A stretch of 38,400 nt of DNA, from assembly GCA_029881675.1 (NCBI GenBank), contig JAOUMD010000009.1, forward strand, positions 1 to 38,400, in the 5' to 3' direction. The position numbers were made by a program, and so were the translations under genes. Each line of letters opens with the position of its first letter. Within the stretch, counting starts at the first letter, position 1. This DNA comes from Minisyncoccota bacterium (GTDB taxonomy: Bacteria; Patescibacteriota; Microgenomatia; UBA1400; PJMF01). Shown here in pieces: positions 8,402-17,134 of the stretch. Under the pieces are notes generated by a model, which ran no database searches, was not told the DNA's origin, and saw only the letters and a program-made list of their open reading frames with translations.

Positions 8402-9517
8402 ATGCCCACAGATCTTATTTTTATCATCTTACTAATTATCATAGGTTTTATTTCTCTCTATTTTCTAATCAAAAGGTTAATAGAAAAGAGCCAAACTCCT
8501 GATCAAATTGAAGATATAGTAAATCAAGTCTTTGGTAAGAGTGCTGCAAAAATAGCAGAACAATCAAAACAAATCTTAGCTAGTGAAAAGGAGACAATTC
8601 AAACTGATTTAGCAAATAAGCAAAATGCAATTGAAAAATTAGTTATTAATCTTCAAGATGATATTAAGATAAGGCAAGACGAAATCAGAAATCTAGAAAA
8701 AGATCGCACCCAAAAATTCAGTGAAATAAATAAGACTTTAGAACAACATAAAGAACTAACCCAGGACCTTAAAATTTCTACAGAACAATTGTCTAAAGTC
8801 TTATCAAATAACCAATCTCGTGGAGCTTGGGGCGAAAGAATTATTGAAGACCTACTACTGGCTAATGGTTTAGTAGAAGGTATTCACTATCTAAAACAAA
8901 CTAAGCAAAGCTCTACAACTCTTAAACCTGATATCACACTTCTGTTACCAAATGATAGGAATGTTCCAATTGATGTTAAATTCCCCTACTCTGAAATTCA
9001 AAAACTCTCTGAAGCTCAAACAAAGTCAGCAAAGTTAGCTCATCTAAAACAATTTTCACAGGACTTAAAAACAAAAATTGATAAAGTTGCAACTTATATT
9101 GATCCGACCCAAAATACACTAGACTACGCAATTATGTTTGTTCCAAATGAGATGGTCTTTTCATTCATCAACCAAAAAATGCCAGAACTTGTCGACAGAG
9201 CGATCAGTAAAAAAGTTCTAATCGTTTCACCATTTACTTTTTTAATTGTCGCTAGAACTGTCATGGAAAGTTATCGAAACTTCATGATTGGAGATAAGTT
9301 AAAAGAAGTTGTTAGCTATGTTGATGATTTTGTAAGTGAATGGTCAAAATTCAGGGATAAATTTGATAAATATGGTAGATCATTAGCTACGCTGCAGAAA
9401 GATTATGAAGAAATTACTGGGACTAGAGTAAAACAAATGGAAAGAAAAATTAGTAAGATTGAGGATGTCAGACAAGGTAATTTATTAGAACAAAATAAAG
9501 ATCAGTTACTTAAATAG
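8402..9517 (+). CDS. rmuC: RmuC-family DNA recombination-limiting protein
   Basis: 371 residues: an N-terminal membrane anchor (about 5-23), a long charged coiled coil (about 35-140), then the RmuC nuclease-like core. This starts at SRGAWGERIIEDLLLANGL (about 139-157) and carries DITLLLPNDRNVPIDVKFP, where D..DVK resembles a restriction-endonuclease-fold active site. RmuC proteins limit inversions at short repeats, and biochemical activity is inferred from the fold. The gene ends by overlapping the convergent hydrolase gene by 8 nt. Translation appears leaderless. Confidence 0.93.
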   Translation: MPTDLIFIILLIIIGFISLYFLIKRLIEKSQTPDQIEDIVNQVFGKSAAKIAEQSKQILASEKETIQTDLANKQNAIEKLVINLQDDIKIRQDEIRNLEKDRTQKFSEINKTLEQHKELTQDLKISTEQLSKVLSNNQSRGAWGERIIEDLLLANGLVEGIHYLKQTKQSSTTLKPDITLLLPNDRNVPIDVKFPYSEIQKLSEAQTKSAKLAHLKQFSQDLKTKIDKVATYIDPTQNTLDYAIMFVPNEMVFSFINQKMPELVDRAISKKVLIVSPFTFLIVARTVMESYRNFMIGDKLKEVVSYVDDFVSEWSKFRDKFDKYGRSLATLQKDYEEITGTRVKQMERKISKIEDVRQGNLLEQNKDQLLK

Positions 9518-10676
9518 ATAATCCTTTATTAAAGAACTCTAAATCTCTGTTAATTACATTGTTCCAAACTGGTCTCATGTTATGATCTGCACCTGGGTAA
9601 GAATAAAAAGTTAAATCAATCCTATCTTTAACAGATAAATTAGTTGAGCCTGTCGCTTCTTTAATTATTATATTATTCTCTTCTCTTATTTTGTTTTCAG
9701 CCTCAACTTTTTCAATAAACTCTAGGCTCCATTGTTGAAGAGCTGCCTCATCTTCAGTACCATGATGTAACATAATTGGGCCCTCTAACCTATCCAAATG
9801 TTGAGAAATAGAAAAGTCAAACACATCATAATCTTCTTCAAACTGTGAAAGCCACTTTCTGGTAGCTTTTCCCTCGTCCTTATACTCATCACTAAAAAAT
9901 AGAATAGAGTATGGAAATGGAGCTGTTACTGGAGCCCAAAGGGTAGTCGGAATTGATTCACCTAATGCTTCTAAGGTAGTCAAGGCTACTTGTCCTCCAT
10001 TGCTATGCGCCCAAATTCCTAATAAATAATTTTTAAGATTATCTTTTTGACAACTTGATTTTGGAGTTAGATCATTTTCTTCAATTTCTAAGTTATTAAA
10101 CTGACAGTATTGGTAATTAAAATCACTCTTTTTTATATTATTTATTAGCTCAATTGTATTAACTGACTTTATAAATCTAGTCTCCCAGGAATTCTCTGAT
10201 TCTGGGTCAGAGATACCATAACCTAAAAAATCAGGAGCTAAGGTAATATATCCATTTTGAGCAAATATACCTGCAGCTGACTTTGTACCTACACCAGTTT
10301 GATAACTTTCTAGAGGGACATATCCTCTCAATAAAATGATAATCTTGTCTGAAGATTTAAAATTAGTCGGTAAATTTAATTGACCACTTATCAGTCCCCC
10401 AGTTGCTTGATAAGTAAAAAGATAAGAAGAATAACCATTAAAGTCAGCAATCTTCTCTTTAATCTCTATCTGACTATCAATAAACTGAAAGTCATTTAGC
10501 TTTTCTATCTGGTAAACATTGAGAGGGAGTTCCTTTTCTTCTTTGACCTCAATCTTGACAAATGGACTAATCAAATCACTGTTTGAATAATAAAGTTTAA
10601 AAACAATTCCTACTCCTATAGACAATGCGACCACAATCATAAGCCAAAAAGCAATCAATGATTTTGTTATTTTCAT
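9510..10676 (-). CDS. Membrane-anchored or secreted alpha/beta hydrolase (S9/esterase-like)
   Basis: 388 residues from the chosen start. An N-terminal hydrophobic helix (about 6-28) serves as signal or anchor, and the rest is an alpha/beta hydrolase. The nucleophile elbow is AHSNGG (a G/A-x-S-x-G motif), the probable acid is in HHGTEDEA and the catalytic His in GADHNM near the C-terminus, in the right order. Substrate is unknown; esterase or dipeptidyl-peptidase-like activity is possible. The frame extends 18 codons further upstream, but the ATG at 10676 lies six bases after a TACAAT with TTGTAT 17 bp upstream. It is therefore the likely leaderless start, and the extension was left out. Divergent from the next gene. 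Confidence 0.75.
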   Translation of the reverse strand: MKITKSLIAFWLMIVVALSIGVGIVFKLYYSNSDLISPFVKIEVKEEKELPLNVYQIEKLNDFQFIDSQIEIKEKIADFNGYSSYLFTYQATGGLISGQLNLPTNFKSSDKIIILLRGYVPLESYQTGVGTKSAAGIFAQNGYITLAPDFLGYGISDPESENSWETRFIKSVNTIELINNIKKSDFNYQYCQFNNLEIEENDLTPKSSCQKDNLKNYLLGIWAHSNGGQVALTTLEALGESIPTTLWAPVTAPFPYSILFFSDEYKDEGKATRKWLSQFEEDYDVFDFSISQHLDRLEGPIMLHHGTEDEAALQQWSLEFIEKVEAENKIREENNIIIKEATGSTNLSVKDRIDLTFYSYPGADHNMRPVWNNVINRDLEFFNKGLSI

Positions 10677-10728
10677 ACTAATATTGTAAAGGAATTTATT
10701 CCCCAATACAAAGTGATATAATCTGATC
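10677..10728. promoter_or_regulatory. Compact divergent promoter pair with predicted leaderless starts
   Basis: On the minus strand TTGTAT (-35), a 17-bp spacer and TACAAT end six bases before the hydrolase ATG. On the plus strand TGA-TATAAT (extended -10, 10717-10722) ends six bases before the ATG at 10729. The -35 of the minus promoter falls close to the plus -10, so the two polymerases would compete for the same ~50 bp. Neither start has a Shine-Dalgarno sequence. Confidence 0.6.
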
Positions 10729-11325
10729 ATGTTTAGAATAAAAAGAAATAGATATGGCGATTTAATATTAGATATTAATCTTAGTCCATTTGATTTTTTA
10801 CTAAAGTTGTTATCTTCCTTAGATATTATTTTTAACTCAAAAATATTTTACTCAATCCCGATGGGACTCGGAATTGGATTTGGGATAGGTATTGTAGTAT
10901 TTTCAAACCCTAGTAGCACTATTGCTACTACACCAAAAGTCAAATATGACATTATTACTTTAACCCCACATAAAATAACTCTAGATAAACAAAACTATAC
11001 TAGTCTTGTTAAAGATCAATCATCTTATAGTCTTATTCCATTAAAATGGACAGATGAAGTAATAAACTTTCTTAATTTTCCAGGAAAAGTTGAAGGTCAA
11101 GTAGTTATTGGAACTAAAGATAAGTTAATAGAAAATGTTAGTTTAGGTGAAAAAATAAAATTAGAAGCAACAAATAATGGAATATATTCTTATTCAATTT
11201 TTCACATAAGAGAAATTGCTAGCAAAGATATAAACTCTCTAATGAACGATAATGATGCAAAATTAATCATTATTAATCCAACTAATGTTCTGGGTTCTAA
11301 TTATCTAATTGCTTTAGCAAAATAA
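10729..11325 (+). CDS. Membrane-anchored protein with degenerate sortase-like C-terminal domain
   Basis: 198 residues: a cytoplasmic stretch, one membrane helix (about 42-62), then an extracellular beta-rich region. The last ~80 residues (GQVVIG...LGEKIKL...YSYSIFHIREI...LIIIN...YLIALAK) follow the strand pattern of sortase E/F-type domains. However, the position where sortases carry the catalytic Cys reads LIIINPTN, and no catalytic His is evident. It is therefore either an inactive sortase-like domain or an unrelated beta protein; I favour the former only weakly. The ATG at 10729 sits six bases after an extended -10, suggesting leaderless translation. It converges on mutL. Confidence 0.5.
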   Translation: MFRIKRNRYGDLILDINLSPFDFLLKLLSSLDIIFNSKIFYSIPMGLGIGFGIGIVVFSNPSSTIATTPKVKYDIITLTPHKITLDKQNYTSLVKDQSSYSLIPLKWTDEVINFLNFPGKVEGQVVIGTKDKLIENVSLGEKIKLEATNNGIYSYSIFHIREIASKDINSLMNDNDAKLIIINPTNVLGSNYLIALAK

Positions 11326-11352
11326 TTATAAAATATAAGTTTATTACTAAAC

Positions 11353-13038
11353 CTACTTCCTCAAAAACATTTTTTCTAATTCATAAACTGACATGACAAC
11401 TCTAACTGGTCTTCCATGAGGACATGTGTAGGCACCAGTTGTATTATCTAGTTTTTCTATTAAATTCTTCCTCTCTGCCATAGTCAAATATTCACCGGCC
11501 ATAATAGCATTTCTACATGATAAGAAGTTTAGTACTCTGATTGTTTGAGAGTCAATTAATCCTTCATTAAATCCGATTTCATAACTATCAATTATCTCAC
11601 TAAGCAGAGATAAATAATCATGTTCTAACATTAATAAAGGAACGTGAGTTAAATATAGATCACTTTCTGACTTATCTAACCTAAACCCCATCTTTGATAA
11701 AAATTGTTCTAAGTCCTTTACTTTTTGTAAATCAGAAATACTCAAGTCGATAGTCACTTTTTTACTAAGTAATGTTGAGTTTTTATCAGAAATCAAAAAT
11801 TCCTCTCTAAATTGTTCAAACAAAATTCTTTCATGAGCAGCATGTTGATCAACTAAAACCATACCTTGAGCACTAGGATAAATTAGATATGTGTTATCAA
11901 TCTGAATAATTTCTTCTTCAATTGGTTTTTCTTTGACATTAAAAAACTCTGTCTTCTCTTTTAGTATATCTCTAGTGTGACCAATTGTTTGTCTATCTCT
12001 TAAAGTTAATTCTTGCCTTGAAGGTTGATTGAAATTATATGTTAAATCATTTTCCTGCAATGCTATCTCTATAGCATTTTGTACAAAATATAATATTTGC
12101 CCAATGTCTACAAATTCTACTTTCCTTTTATGGGGATGAATATTTACATCTAACTGATTTGGCTCAAGTTCTATATTCAAGACAAAGACTGGATATGCAT
12201 GAGGTTCTAAAAGTGGACCATAAGTCTTTTTAATAATTTTACTTATTTTATGATCAGAGACTGGTCTTGAGTTAATATATAAAAATTGTTTTGAATTATT
12301 TTTTCTTGATAATTGAGGTTTAGAAATAAGACCCGATATTTTAAGTTTATCTATTGATGATTCTAATGATACTAATTGATCTGAAATTCTTGAGCCAAGG
12401 AGATATTTTACTCTCTGACTTAAGTCACTCTGACCTAAACCAGTATGTAATAAACTCTTACCATTATTAAATAAAACAAATGATACGGTGTGATTAACCA
12501 AGGCAAACTCAGTCACAACTTCTAACACTTTTCTTAACTCTAATGCTGAATTTTTAAGAAATTTTTTTCTAGCTGGAACACCTGCAAATAATTGTTCTAC
12601 TCTGATAGTGGTTCCAACAGGCATGCCCAAGGGAGACTGACCGATTAGCTCTCCTTTCTCTAAAAGAACTTTAAAACCACTATCTTGTCCTTTTTGCCTA
12701 CTTTGAATTTGTAATTTACTCACTCCAGCAATACTAGATAAAGCTTCTCCACGAAAGCCAAATGACCCAACCCTTGCTAAATCTTCTTTTGTAATAATCT
12801 TACTTGTTGTATGTTTTAGAAAACATTTTTTTAAATCACTCTCACTCATTCCCATTCCATCATCTGTAATTGAAATTAGATCAAGACCAGAGTTTTCTAA
12901 TCTAATTTCTATATTTTTTGAGTTAGCATCTAGAGAATTTTCAATCAATTCTTTAAGTATTTGAGATGGTCTTTCTGCAACCTCACCAGCAGCAATAATT
13001 GCTATTACTTCATTGGTGAGTTGTTTAATATTTCCCAT
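11353..13038 (-). CDS. mutL: DNA mismatch repair protein MutL (endonuclease type)
   Basis: 561 residues. The N-terminal GHKL ATPase has IAAGEVAERP, ELIENSLDA (about 30-38), ITDDGMGM (about 57-64) and GFRGEALSSI (about 94-103). The C-terminal dimerisation domain carries the metal-dependent nicking motif DQHAAHERILFEQ (397-409), the SCRNAIMAGE element and CPHGRPV near 541. MutL with this site cuts the new strand itself, as expected where no MutH exists. The linker (about 335-380) is short. The gene follows mutS with one base between them, so the two are almost certainly co-transcribed. Confidence 0.97.
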   Translation of the reverse strand: MGNIKQLTNEVIAIIAAGEVAERPSQILKELIENSLDANSKNIEIRLENSGLDLISITDDGMGMSESDLKKCFLKHTTSKIITKEDLARVGSFGFRGEALSSIAGVSKLQIQSRQKGQDSGFKVLLEKGELIGQSPLGMPVGTTIRVEQLFAGVPARKKFLKNSALELRKVLEVVTEFALVNHTVSFVLFNNGKSLLHTGLGQSDLSQRVKYLLGSRISDQLVSLESSIDKLKISGLISKPQLSRKNNSKQFLYINSRPVSDHKISKIIKKTYGPLLEPHAYPVFVLNIELEPNQLDVNIHPHKRKVEFVDIGQILYFVQNAIEIALQENDLTYNFNQPSRQELTLRDRQTIGHTRDILKEKTEFFNVKEKPIEEEIIQIDNTYLIYPSAQGMVLVDQHAAHERILFEQFREEFLISDKNSTLLSKKVTIDLSISDLQKVKDLEQFLSKMGFRLDKSESDLYLTHVPLLMLEHDYLSLLSEIIDSYEIGFNEGLIDSQTIRVLNFLSCRNAIMAGEYLTMAERKNLIEKLDNTTGAYTCPHGRPVRVVMSVYELEKMFLRK

Positions 13039-13039
13039 A

Positions 13040-15673
13040 CTACTTAACGTATTTTGTTAATAACATATCAAGCTTTGATAGAGCTTCAACAGGAGTTATT
13101 TTATTTATTGAAATGTCACTTAAATCTTTTTTGAATTGAGCATAATCTAAGCTAGAATTGACTTGTTCTAAATTATTAGAAGCAACCGTATTAGTTTCTA
13201 TATCAGGAGCCAATTTATCAAACTCTTTCATTAATACTTTAGCTCTTTTAATTACACTTTCAGGAATACCCGCCAACCTCGCAACTTGAATCCCAAAACT
13301 ATGAGAAGCAACTCCTTTAGTAAATAGGTATAAGAACACAGGAGCCTGTTTATGATTTTTAATTGACATATAGAAATTAGAAATTTTGTCTGGAAATTTT
13401 GTCTCTAATTCTTGTAATTCATGGTAATGAGTTGCAAAAAGTGTTTTTGGAGTCCTAGATGAGTTTGTGACTAATCTTTCTGCAACTGACCAAGCGATAC
13501 TTATCCCATCATAGGTACTAGTACCACGACCAATTTCATCCATAATCACCAAACTTTTATCTGTCGCATTATTTAAAATTCTAGCTGTTTCTATCATCTC
13601 TACCATAAATGTAGATAAACCTTCTGTAATTGCATCACTGGCTCCACTTCTAACAAAAATTTTATCTGTTAAACTAATTCTTGCTTCTCTGGCGGGAACA
13701 AATGAACCAATATGTGCTAATAAAACTATTAAAGCTGTTTGCCTCATCAAAACTGATTTACCGGCCATGTTAGGACCTGTAATAACAGTAAGCTGCCTAT
13801 CATTCTGATCTAAATAAGTATCATTGGGGACAAAGTTATGTTTTTCTATTATCTTCTCAATAACTGGATGGCGGCCACTTCTTATATCTATTATGTTTTC
13901 TAATATAATACTTGGCTTTGTAAAATTATGCTCTAGACTAACTAATGCAAATGACACTAAACAGTCTAACTGAGCAATCTTATTAGCAAGCTTTTGAATT
14001 GGGCTAACAAAAGTTAAAAGCTTACTAACAGTCTTTAAAAACAACCGATACTCTATCTCAAAGATCTGATCTTCAGCCTCTAATACGATTTGCTCATGAT
14101 GTTTTAACTCTTTGGTGATGTATCTTTCTGCATTTACTAAAGTTTGTTTACGTTGATATGTTTTTGGAGCAAGATGTAAATTAGCTCTGCTGATTTCAAT
14201 ATAGAAACCAAACACTTTATTGTATTTAACTTTTAATGAACTAATACCTGTCTTCTCTCTTTCTTTAGTTTCAAATTTATCCATCCAATCTCTACTCTTT
14301 AAGGTGACAGATCTTAACTCATCTAACTTTTTATCTATACCAGATTTAATAAACCCACCATTTTTGGGATTAATAGGCGGATTTTCATCAATTGTGGATC
14401 CAATTAATTCAATTACTTTCTCAATTTGTTTATCATTTTTAATTAAGCTACTAATATTTCCCTTAGACAGTTTTAAAAGTTGCTCCACCAACAACGATTC
14501 TTTCAAAGAATCTTTTAAACTAATTAAATCCCTAGGAGTACCAAAATTTAGGCTAAGTCTAGAAAGTGTTCTTTCTATGTCATTAATCTTTTTTAATGAA
14601 GAAGTTAGATCTTCTCTTAGTTCCCTATTAGTAACTATTTCTTCAACTACATTTAATCTGCCCTCAATTCTTTTTTTATCAAAGAGTGGTTTCACTAACC
14701 ATTTCTTGAGTAATCTTCCTCCCATAGCAGTACTAGTAAAGTCAATCAGATCCAATAGAGAATTTTTCTTATTACCGCTTAATGTCTGTAAAAGTTCTAA
14801 ATTATTAATTGTTGAACGATCCATCTCTAAATAATTACCATCAGAAAACTGAGTAATCTTTTGTAAATGTTTTAAATCAACTTTCTGAGTATATTGAAGA
14901 TAGCCAAGAAGGACATTACAGACTTTACCAGTAACTATTCTATCTTCCAAATTAAGACTCTTTAAACTTTTTACTTTAAAAATGTCTAATAAGTTGTTTT
15001 TATAATTTTTTGTAAACTTATTCCAGTCTTCAAAACTATAAATAAAAAAATCAGGATAATTTACAAATAAATTCATTCTATCTTTATCAAAATAGAATTC
15101 TTCCTTAACAATTGCTTCAACCGGTTTTATCTTAGAAAAGAGATCATCAATGACTTGTTTAGCTTTAATTAAATTAATTTTTTCTTCTTCTATAAATGAA
15201 ATCTCTCCTGTTCCTAAATCACAAATAACAATTGATAAAGTGGAACTAATATAATCTAAGGCTAAAATATAATTATTCTTCTTTTTTTCTAATCCCCTAT
15301 TATTTAAATTTGTTCCTGGGGTAACAACTCTAATAACTTCTCTCTTTACTATCCCTTTTCCATTAGGAAGACTGACTTGATCACAAATGGCCACTTTATA
15401 CCCAGCACTAACTAACTTAGCTAAATATGAATCAACAGCATGAAATGGAACTCCACACATTGGAATTTCGCCATCTTTCCCCCTATTCTTGGCAGTTAGT
15501 GTAATATCAAGGATATTAGACGAAATCTTGGCATCTTCAAGAAACATTTCATAGAAATCACCGAGCCGAAAAAATAAAATACAGTCTGAATACTGTTTTT
15601 TTATCTCCAAGTACTGGAGCATCATTGGGGTTTTAAATTGGCTAATATCTGTTTGTTTGTCCACAAGACTCAA
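13040..15673 (-). CDS. mutS: DNA mismatch repair protein MutS
   Basis: 877 residues, normal MutS size. The mismatch-binding wedge is GDFYEMF (Phe40, Glu42), preceded by TPMMLQYLEIK. The ATPase has Walker A GPNMAGKS (633-640), MDEIGRGTSTYDG (Walker B and signature) and FATHYHEL. It recognises mispairs and recruits MutL, encoded next. No ATG is available at the N-terminus: the listed start is TTG at 15673, and a GTG three codons on (15664) is an alternative. A TATGAT lies just upstream, but its spacing fits the GTG rather than the TTG, so the exact start is unsettled. The upstream RelA/SpoT-like gene ends 35 nt away. Confidence 0.95.
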   Translation of the reverse strand: MSLVDKQTDISQFKTPMMLQYLEIKKQYSDCILFFRLGDFYEMFLEDAKISSNILDITLTAKNRGKDGEIPMCGVPFHAVDSYLAKLVSAGYKVAICDQVSLPNGKGIVKREVIRVVTPGTNLNNRGLEKKKNNYILALDYISSTLSIVICDLGTGEISFIEEEKINLIKAKQVIDDLFSKIKPVEAIVKEEFYFDKDRMNLFVNYPDFFIYSFEDWNKFTKNYKNNLLDIFKVKSLKSLNLEDRIVTGKVCNVLLGYLQYTQKVDLKHLQKITQFSDGNYLEMDRSTINNLELLQTLSGNKKNSLLDLIDFTSTAMGGRLLKKWLVKPLFDKKRIEGRLNVVEEIVTNRELREDLTSSLKKINDIERTLSRLSLNFGTPRDLISLKDSLKESLLVEQLLKLSKGNISSLIKNDKQIEKVIELIGSTIDENPPINPKNGGFIKSGIDKKLDELRSVTLKSRDWMDKFETKEREKTGISSLKVKYNKVFGFYIEISRANLHLAPKTYQRKQTLVNAERYITKELKHHEQIVLEAEDQIFEIEYRLFLKTVSKLLTFVSPIQKLANKIAQLDCLVSFALVSLEHNFTKPSIILENIIDIRSGRHPVIEKIIEKHNFVPNDTYLDQNDRQLTVITGPNMAGKSVLMRQTALIVLLAHIGSFVPAREARISLTDKIFVRSGASDAITEGLSTFMVEMIETARILNNATDKSLVIMDEIGRGTSTYDGISIAWSVAERLVTNSSRTPKTLFATHYHELQELETKFPDKISNFYMSIKNHKQAPVFLYLFTKGVASHSFGIQVARLAGIPESVIKRAKVLMKEFDKLAPDIETNTVASNNLEQVNSSLDYAQFKKDLSDISINKITPVEALSKLDMLLTKYVK

Positions 15674-15708
15674 GATATCATAATTAGATAAATATTTTCA
15701 GTAATAAA

Positions 15709-16980
15709 CTAGATATTAGTTAGTCTACCGTGATTCAATAACTTAGATCTGATAGCAGAAACATCTTTATCTCTATTTTCTCCAACTATATCTTGATCAT
15801 AACCATAAATTTCTTGTGGGAAAAGTTTTTGAGCACTTACCCTGCTTTTTCTTAAACCAAACAACTCATGAGCCTGCTCAAGCTCATAGCGATAATTCAT
15901 ATACTCAACTTGATCCATTACCATTATTTCAACAGGAGTATCATCTTCTGATAAATATACTAAAGTTCTAATAAAACTAACTTTATTTGATTGACCCCGC
16001 CCAGATTTAACTCTACTCTTACCAATAAATTTTGCATCTGGATATTGATCTCCAATCATCATTAAGACTCTATTCATCATAATACTTCTATTTCCCGTAG
16101 GCACAACAAACATAAAACCAGTTGTATCCAAAAGGTCAACATCCTGACCAATTCTAATTTTAGGTCTATCCTCAATATCTAATGTAGAGTTATAAATCAT
16201 TTTTCTAATAATTGAAAAATCAGATTTTGTTCTCATGTTTGCAAGAACATCTCCAACAGTATCAACCTGTCTAACACTCCATTTATGAGACTTTATATGT
16301 ACTTGCTCTTGTAATGAGTTTAACTTAATAAAATCATTAGCTTCATCTTGAGAGTAAAAGGTACCAAGACATTCATTGCTTTCTTCATCATGAATTGAGA
16401 ATAAATCCTTTGGTTGAGTATCACCAATTAAGCCTTCGTATAAACTATGTTCAAAAATTTGTTGGAGTGAATGAAGACTTTCTGAATTTGGGACCGTATG
16501 ATTATATTTAGAAAGTTCCATAAGCATGATTGCTAAAACATCCTGTCTCAATATTTCATATTTAAATCTTGAAGTACTTCTACCATTGCTCATCATTAAG
16601 TGAATTCTTCTAGCCAGATTTACTGTGGGTACGCTTGTAGTATTTAGCAAACCCACTTCATATTCCATATCAGGATATGAAGTATTAATTAATCCTTCTA
16701 CGATCTCATTAGATTTATGGTACATTTCCAGAATAATCATTTCTATTTGGACCTGATCTAAATTTCTAAAGTAAGGAAATAAAATTCTAATCTGTTCAAA
16801 TATTAGATCACTTGCTAACTGCAGTTTTTCAAGATCTGGATCATCTGAAAGTAGTTCTAAAATCTCTCTTGCTCTTTCTTGACCAAATAATTCTACAAAA
16901 AAACGCAATAAAGCAAACTCATTTTCTTCTGGAGCTTTTTCTAAAACTGATGCTGGTATATATATTTCTCTTTTTGGCAC
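15709..16980 (-). CDS. Probable RelA/SpoT-like nucleotidyltransferase-fold protein (divergent)
   Basis: 423 residues. The first ~230 are helical and not recognised. The C-terminal ~170 show the order of a RelA/SpoT synthetase domain: RTKSDFSIIRKMIYN, then DLLDTTGFMFVV where the family has D-x-R-A/G-x-R-I, then NKVSFIRTLVYL at the YQSIHT position. Last comes PVEIMVMDQVEYMNYRYELEQ, where the family has VEIQIRT followed by a helix. The Glu of VEI is kept, but the Arg and His residues expected for catalysis mostly differ. It may therefore be inactive or specialised. The only plausible start is the GTG at 16980, which follows a terminator-like hairpin whose 3' arm (GAGGGG) doubles as Shine-Dalgarno. 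Located upstream of mutS. No other function is suggested. Confidence 0.4.
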   Translation of the reverse strand: MPKREIYIPASVLEKAPEENEFALLRFFVELFGQERAREILELLSDDPDLEKLQLASDLIFEQIRILFPYFRNLDQVQIEMIILEMYHKSNEIVEGLINTSYPDMEYEVGLLNTTSVPTVNLARRIHLMMSNGRSTSRFKYEILRQDVLAIMLMELSKYNHTVPNSESLHSLQQIFEHSLYEGLIGDTQPKDLFSIHDEESNECLGTFYSQDEANDFIKLNSLQEQVHIKSHKWSVRQVDTVGDVLANMRTKSDFSIIRKMIYNSTLDIEDRPKIRIGQDVDLLDTTGFMFVVPTGNRSIMMNRVLMMIGDQYPDAKFIGKSRVKSGRGQSNKVSFIRTLVYLSEDDTPVEIMVMDQVEYMNYRYELEQAHELFGLRKSRVSAQKLFPQEIYGYDQDIVGENRDKDVSAIRSKLLNHGRLTNI

Positions 16981-17035
16981 AAATAAAAAGCCCCTCAGGA
17001 GAGGGGTATCTATTAATTTTTATAATAACCCCTCA
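16981..17035 (-). promoter_or_regulatory. Attenuator-like leader with mutually exclusive hairpins
   Basis: On the minus strand, GAGGGGT (17028-17034) can pair with ACCCCTC (17001-17007), a 7-bp stem. The same CCCCTC (17001-17006) can instead pair with a second GAGGGG (16991-16996) around a 4-base loop, followed by CTTTTTATTT, which is an intrinsic terminator. The two structures cannot coexist. The terminator ends directly at the GTG start of the next gene, and its 3' arm also looks like the ribosome-binding site, so control of transcription, translation or both is possible. Confidence 0.65.
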
Positions 17036-17089
17036 GCCTATATTGGCAAAAATAATGAGTTGCTTGGTTACTATTAAAATATTTTTCAT
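17033..17089 (-). CDS. Putative 18-residue leader peptide (upstream ORF)
   Basis: The frame encodes MKNILIVTKQLIIFANIG and stops with a TGA that overlaps the 5' arm of the first hairpin of the leader described at 16981-17035. Five of 18 codons are Ile (two are ATA). The ATG lies seven bases after a TAGAAT (17097-17102), the same leaderless spacing seen at other starts in the window. A ribosome finishing this ORF would cover the antiterminator arm and favour the terminator; one stalled earlier would leave it free. Expression is not proven. Confidence 0.45.
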   Translation of the reverse strand: MKNILIVTKQLIIFANIG

Positions 17090-17096
17090 CTCAAGC

Positions 17097-17102
17097 ATTC
17101 TA
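17097..17102 (-). promoter_or_regulatory. -10 box for the leader of the RelA/SpoT-like gene
   Basis: TAGAAT on the minus strand, seven bases before the leader ORF ATG. The -35 at the 17-bp position (TTCATT) is weak. Confidence 0.4.
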
Positions 17103-17134
17103 TCATCAAATAAAATAAAAATGAAGCTAACTTA

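Noticed and set aside
14220-14834. 204-codon open frame on the + strand inside mutS
   Set aside because: It runs antisense to highly conserved MutS sequence, has no ribosome-binding site or family motif, and is explained by the codon bias of mutS.
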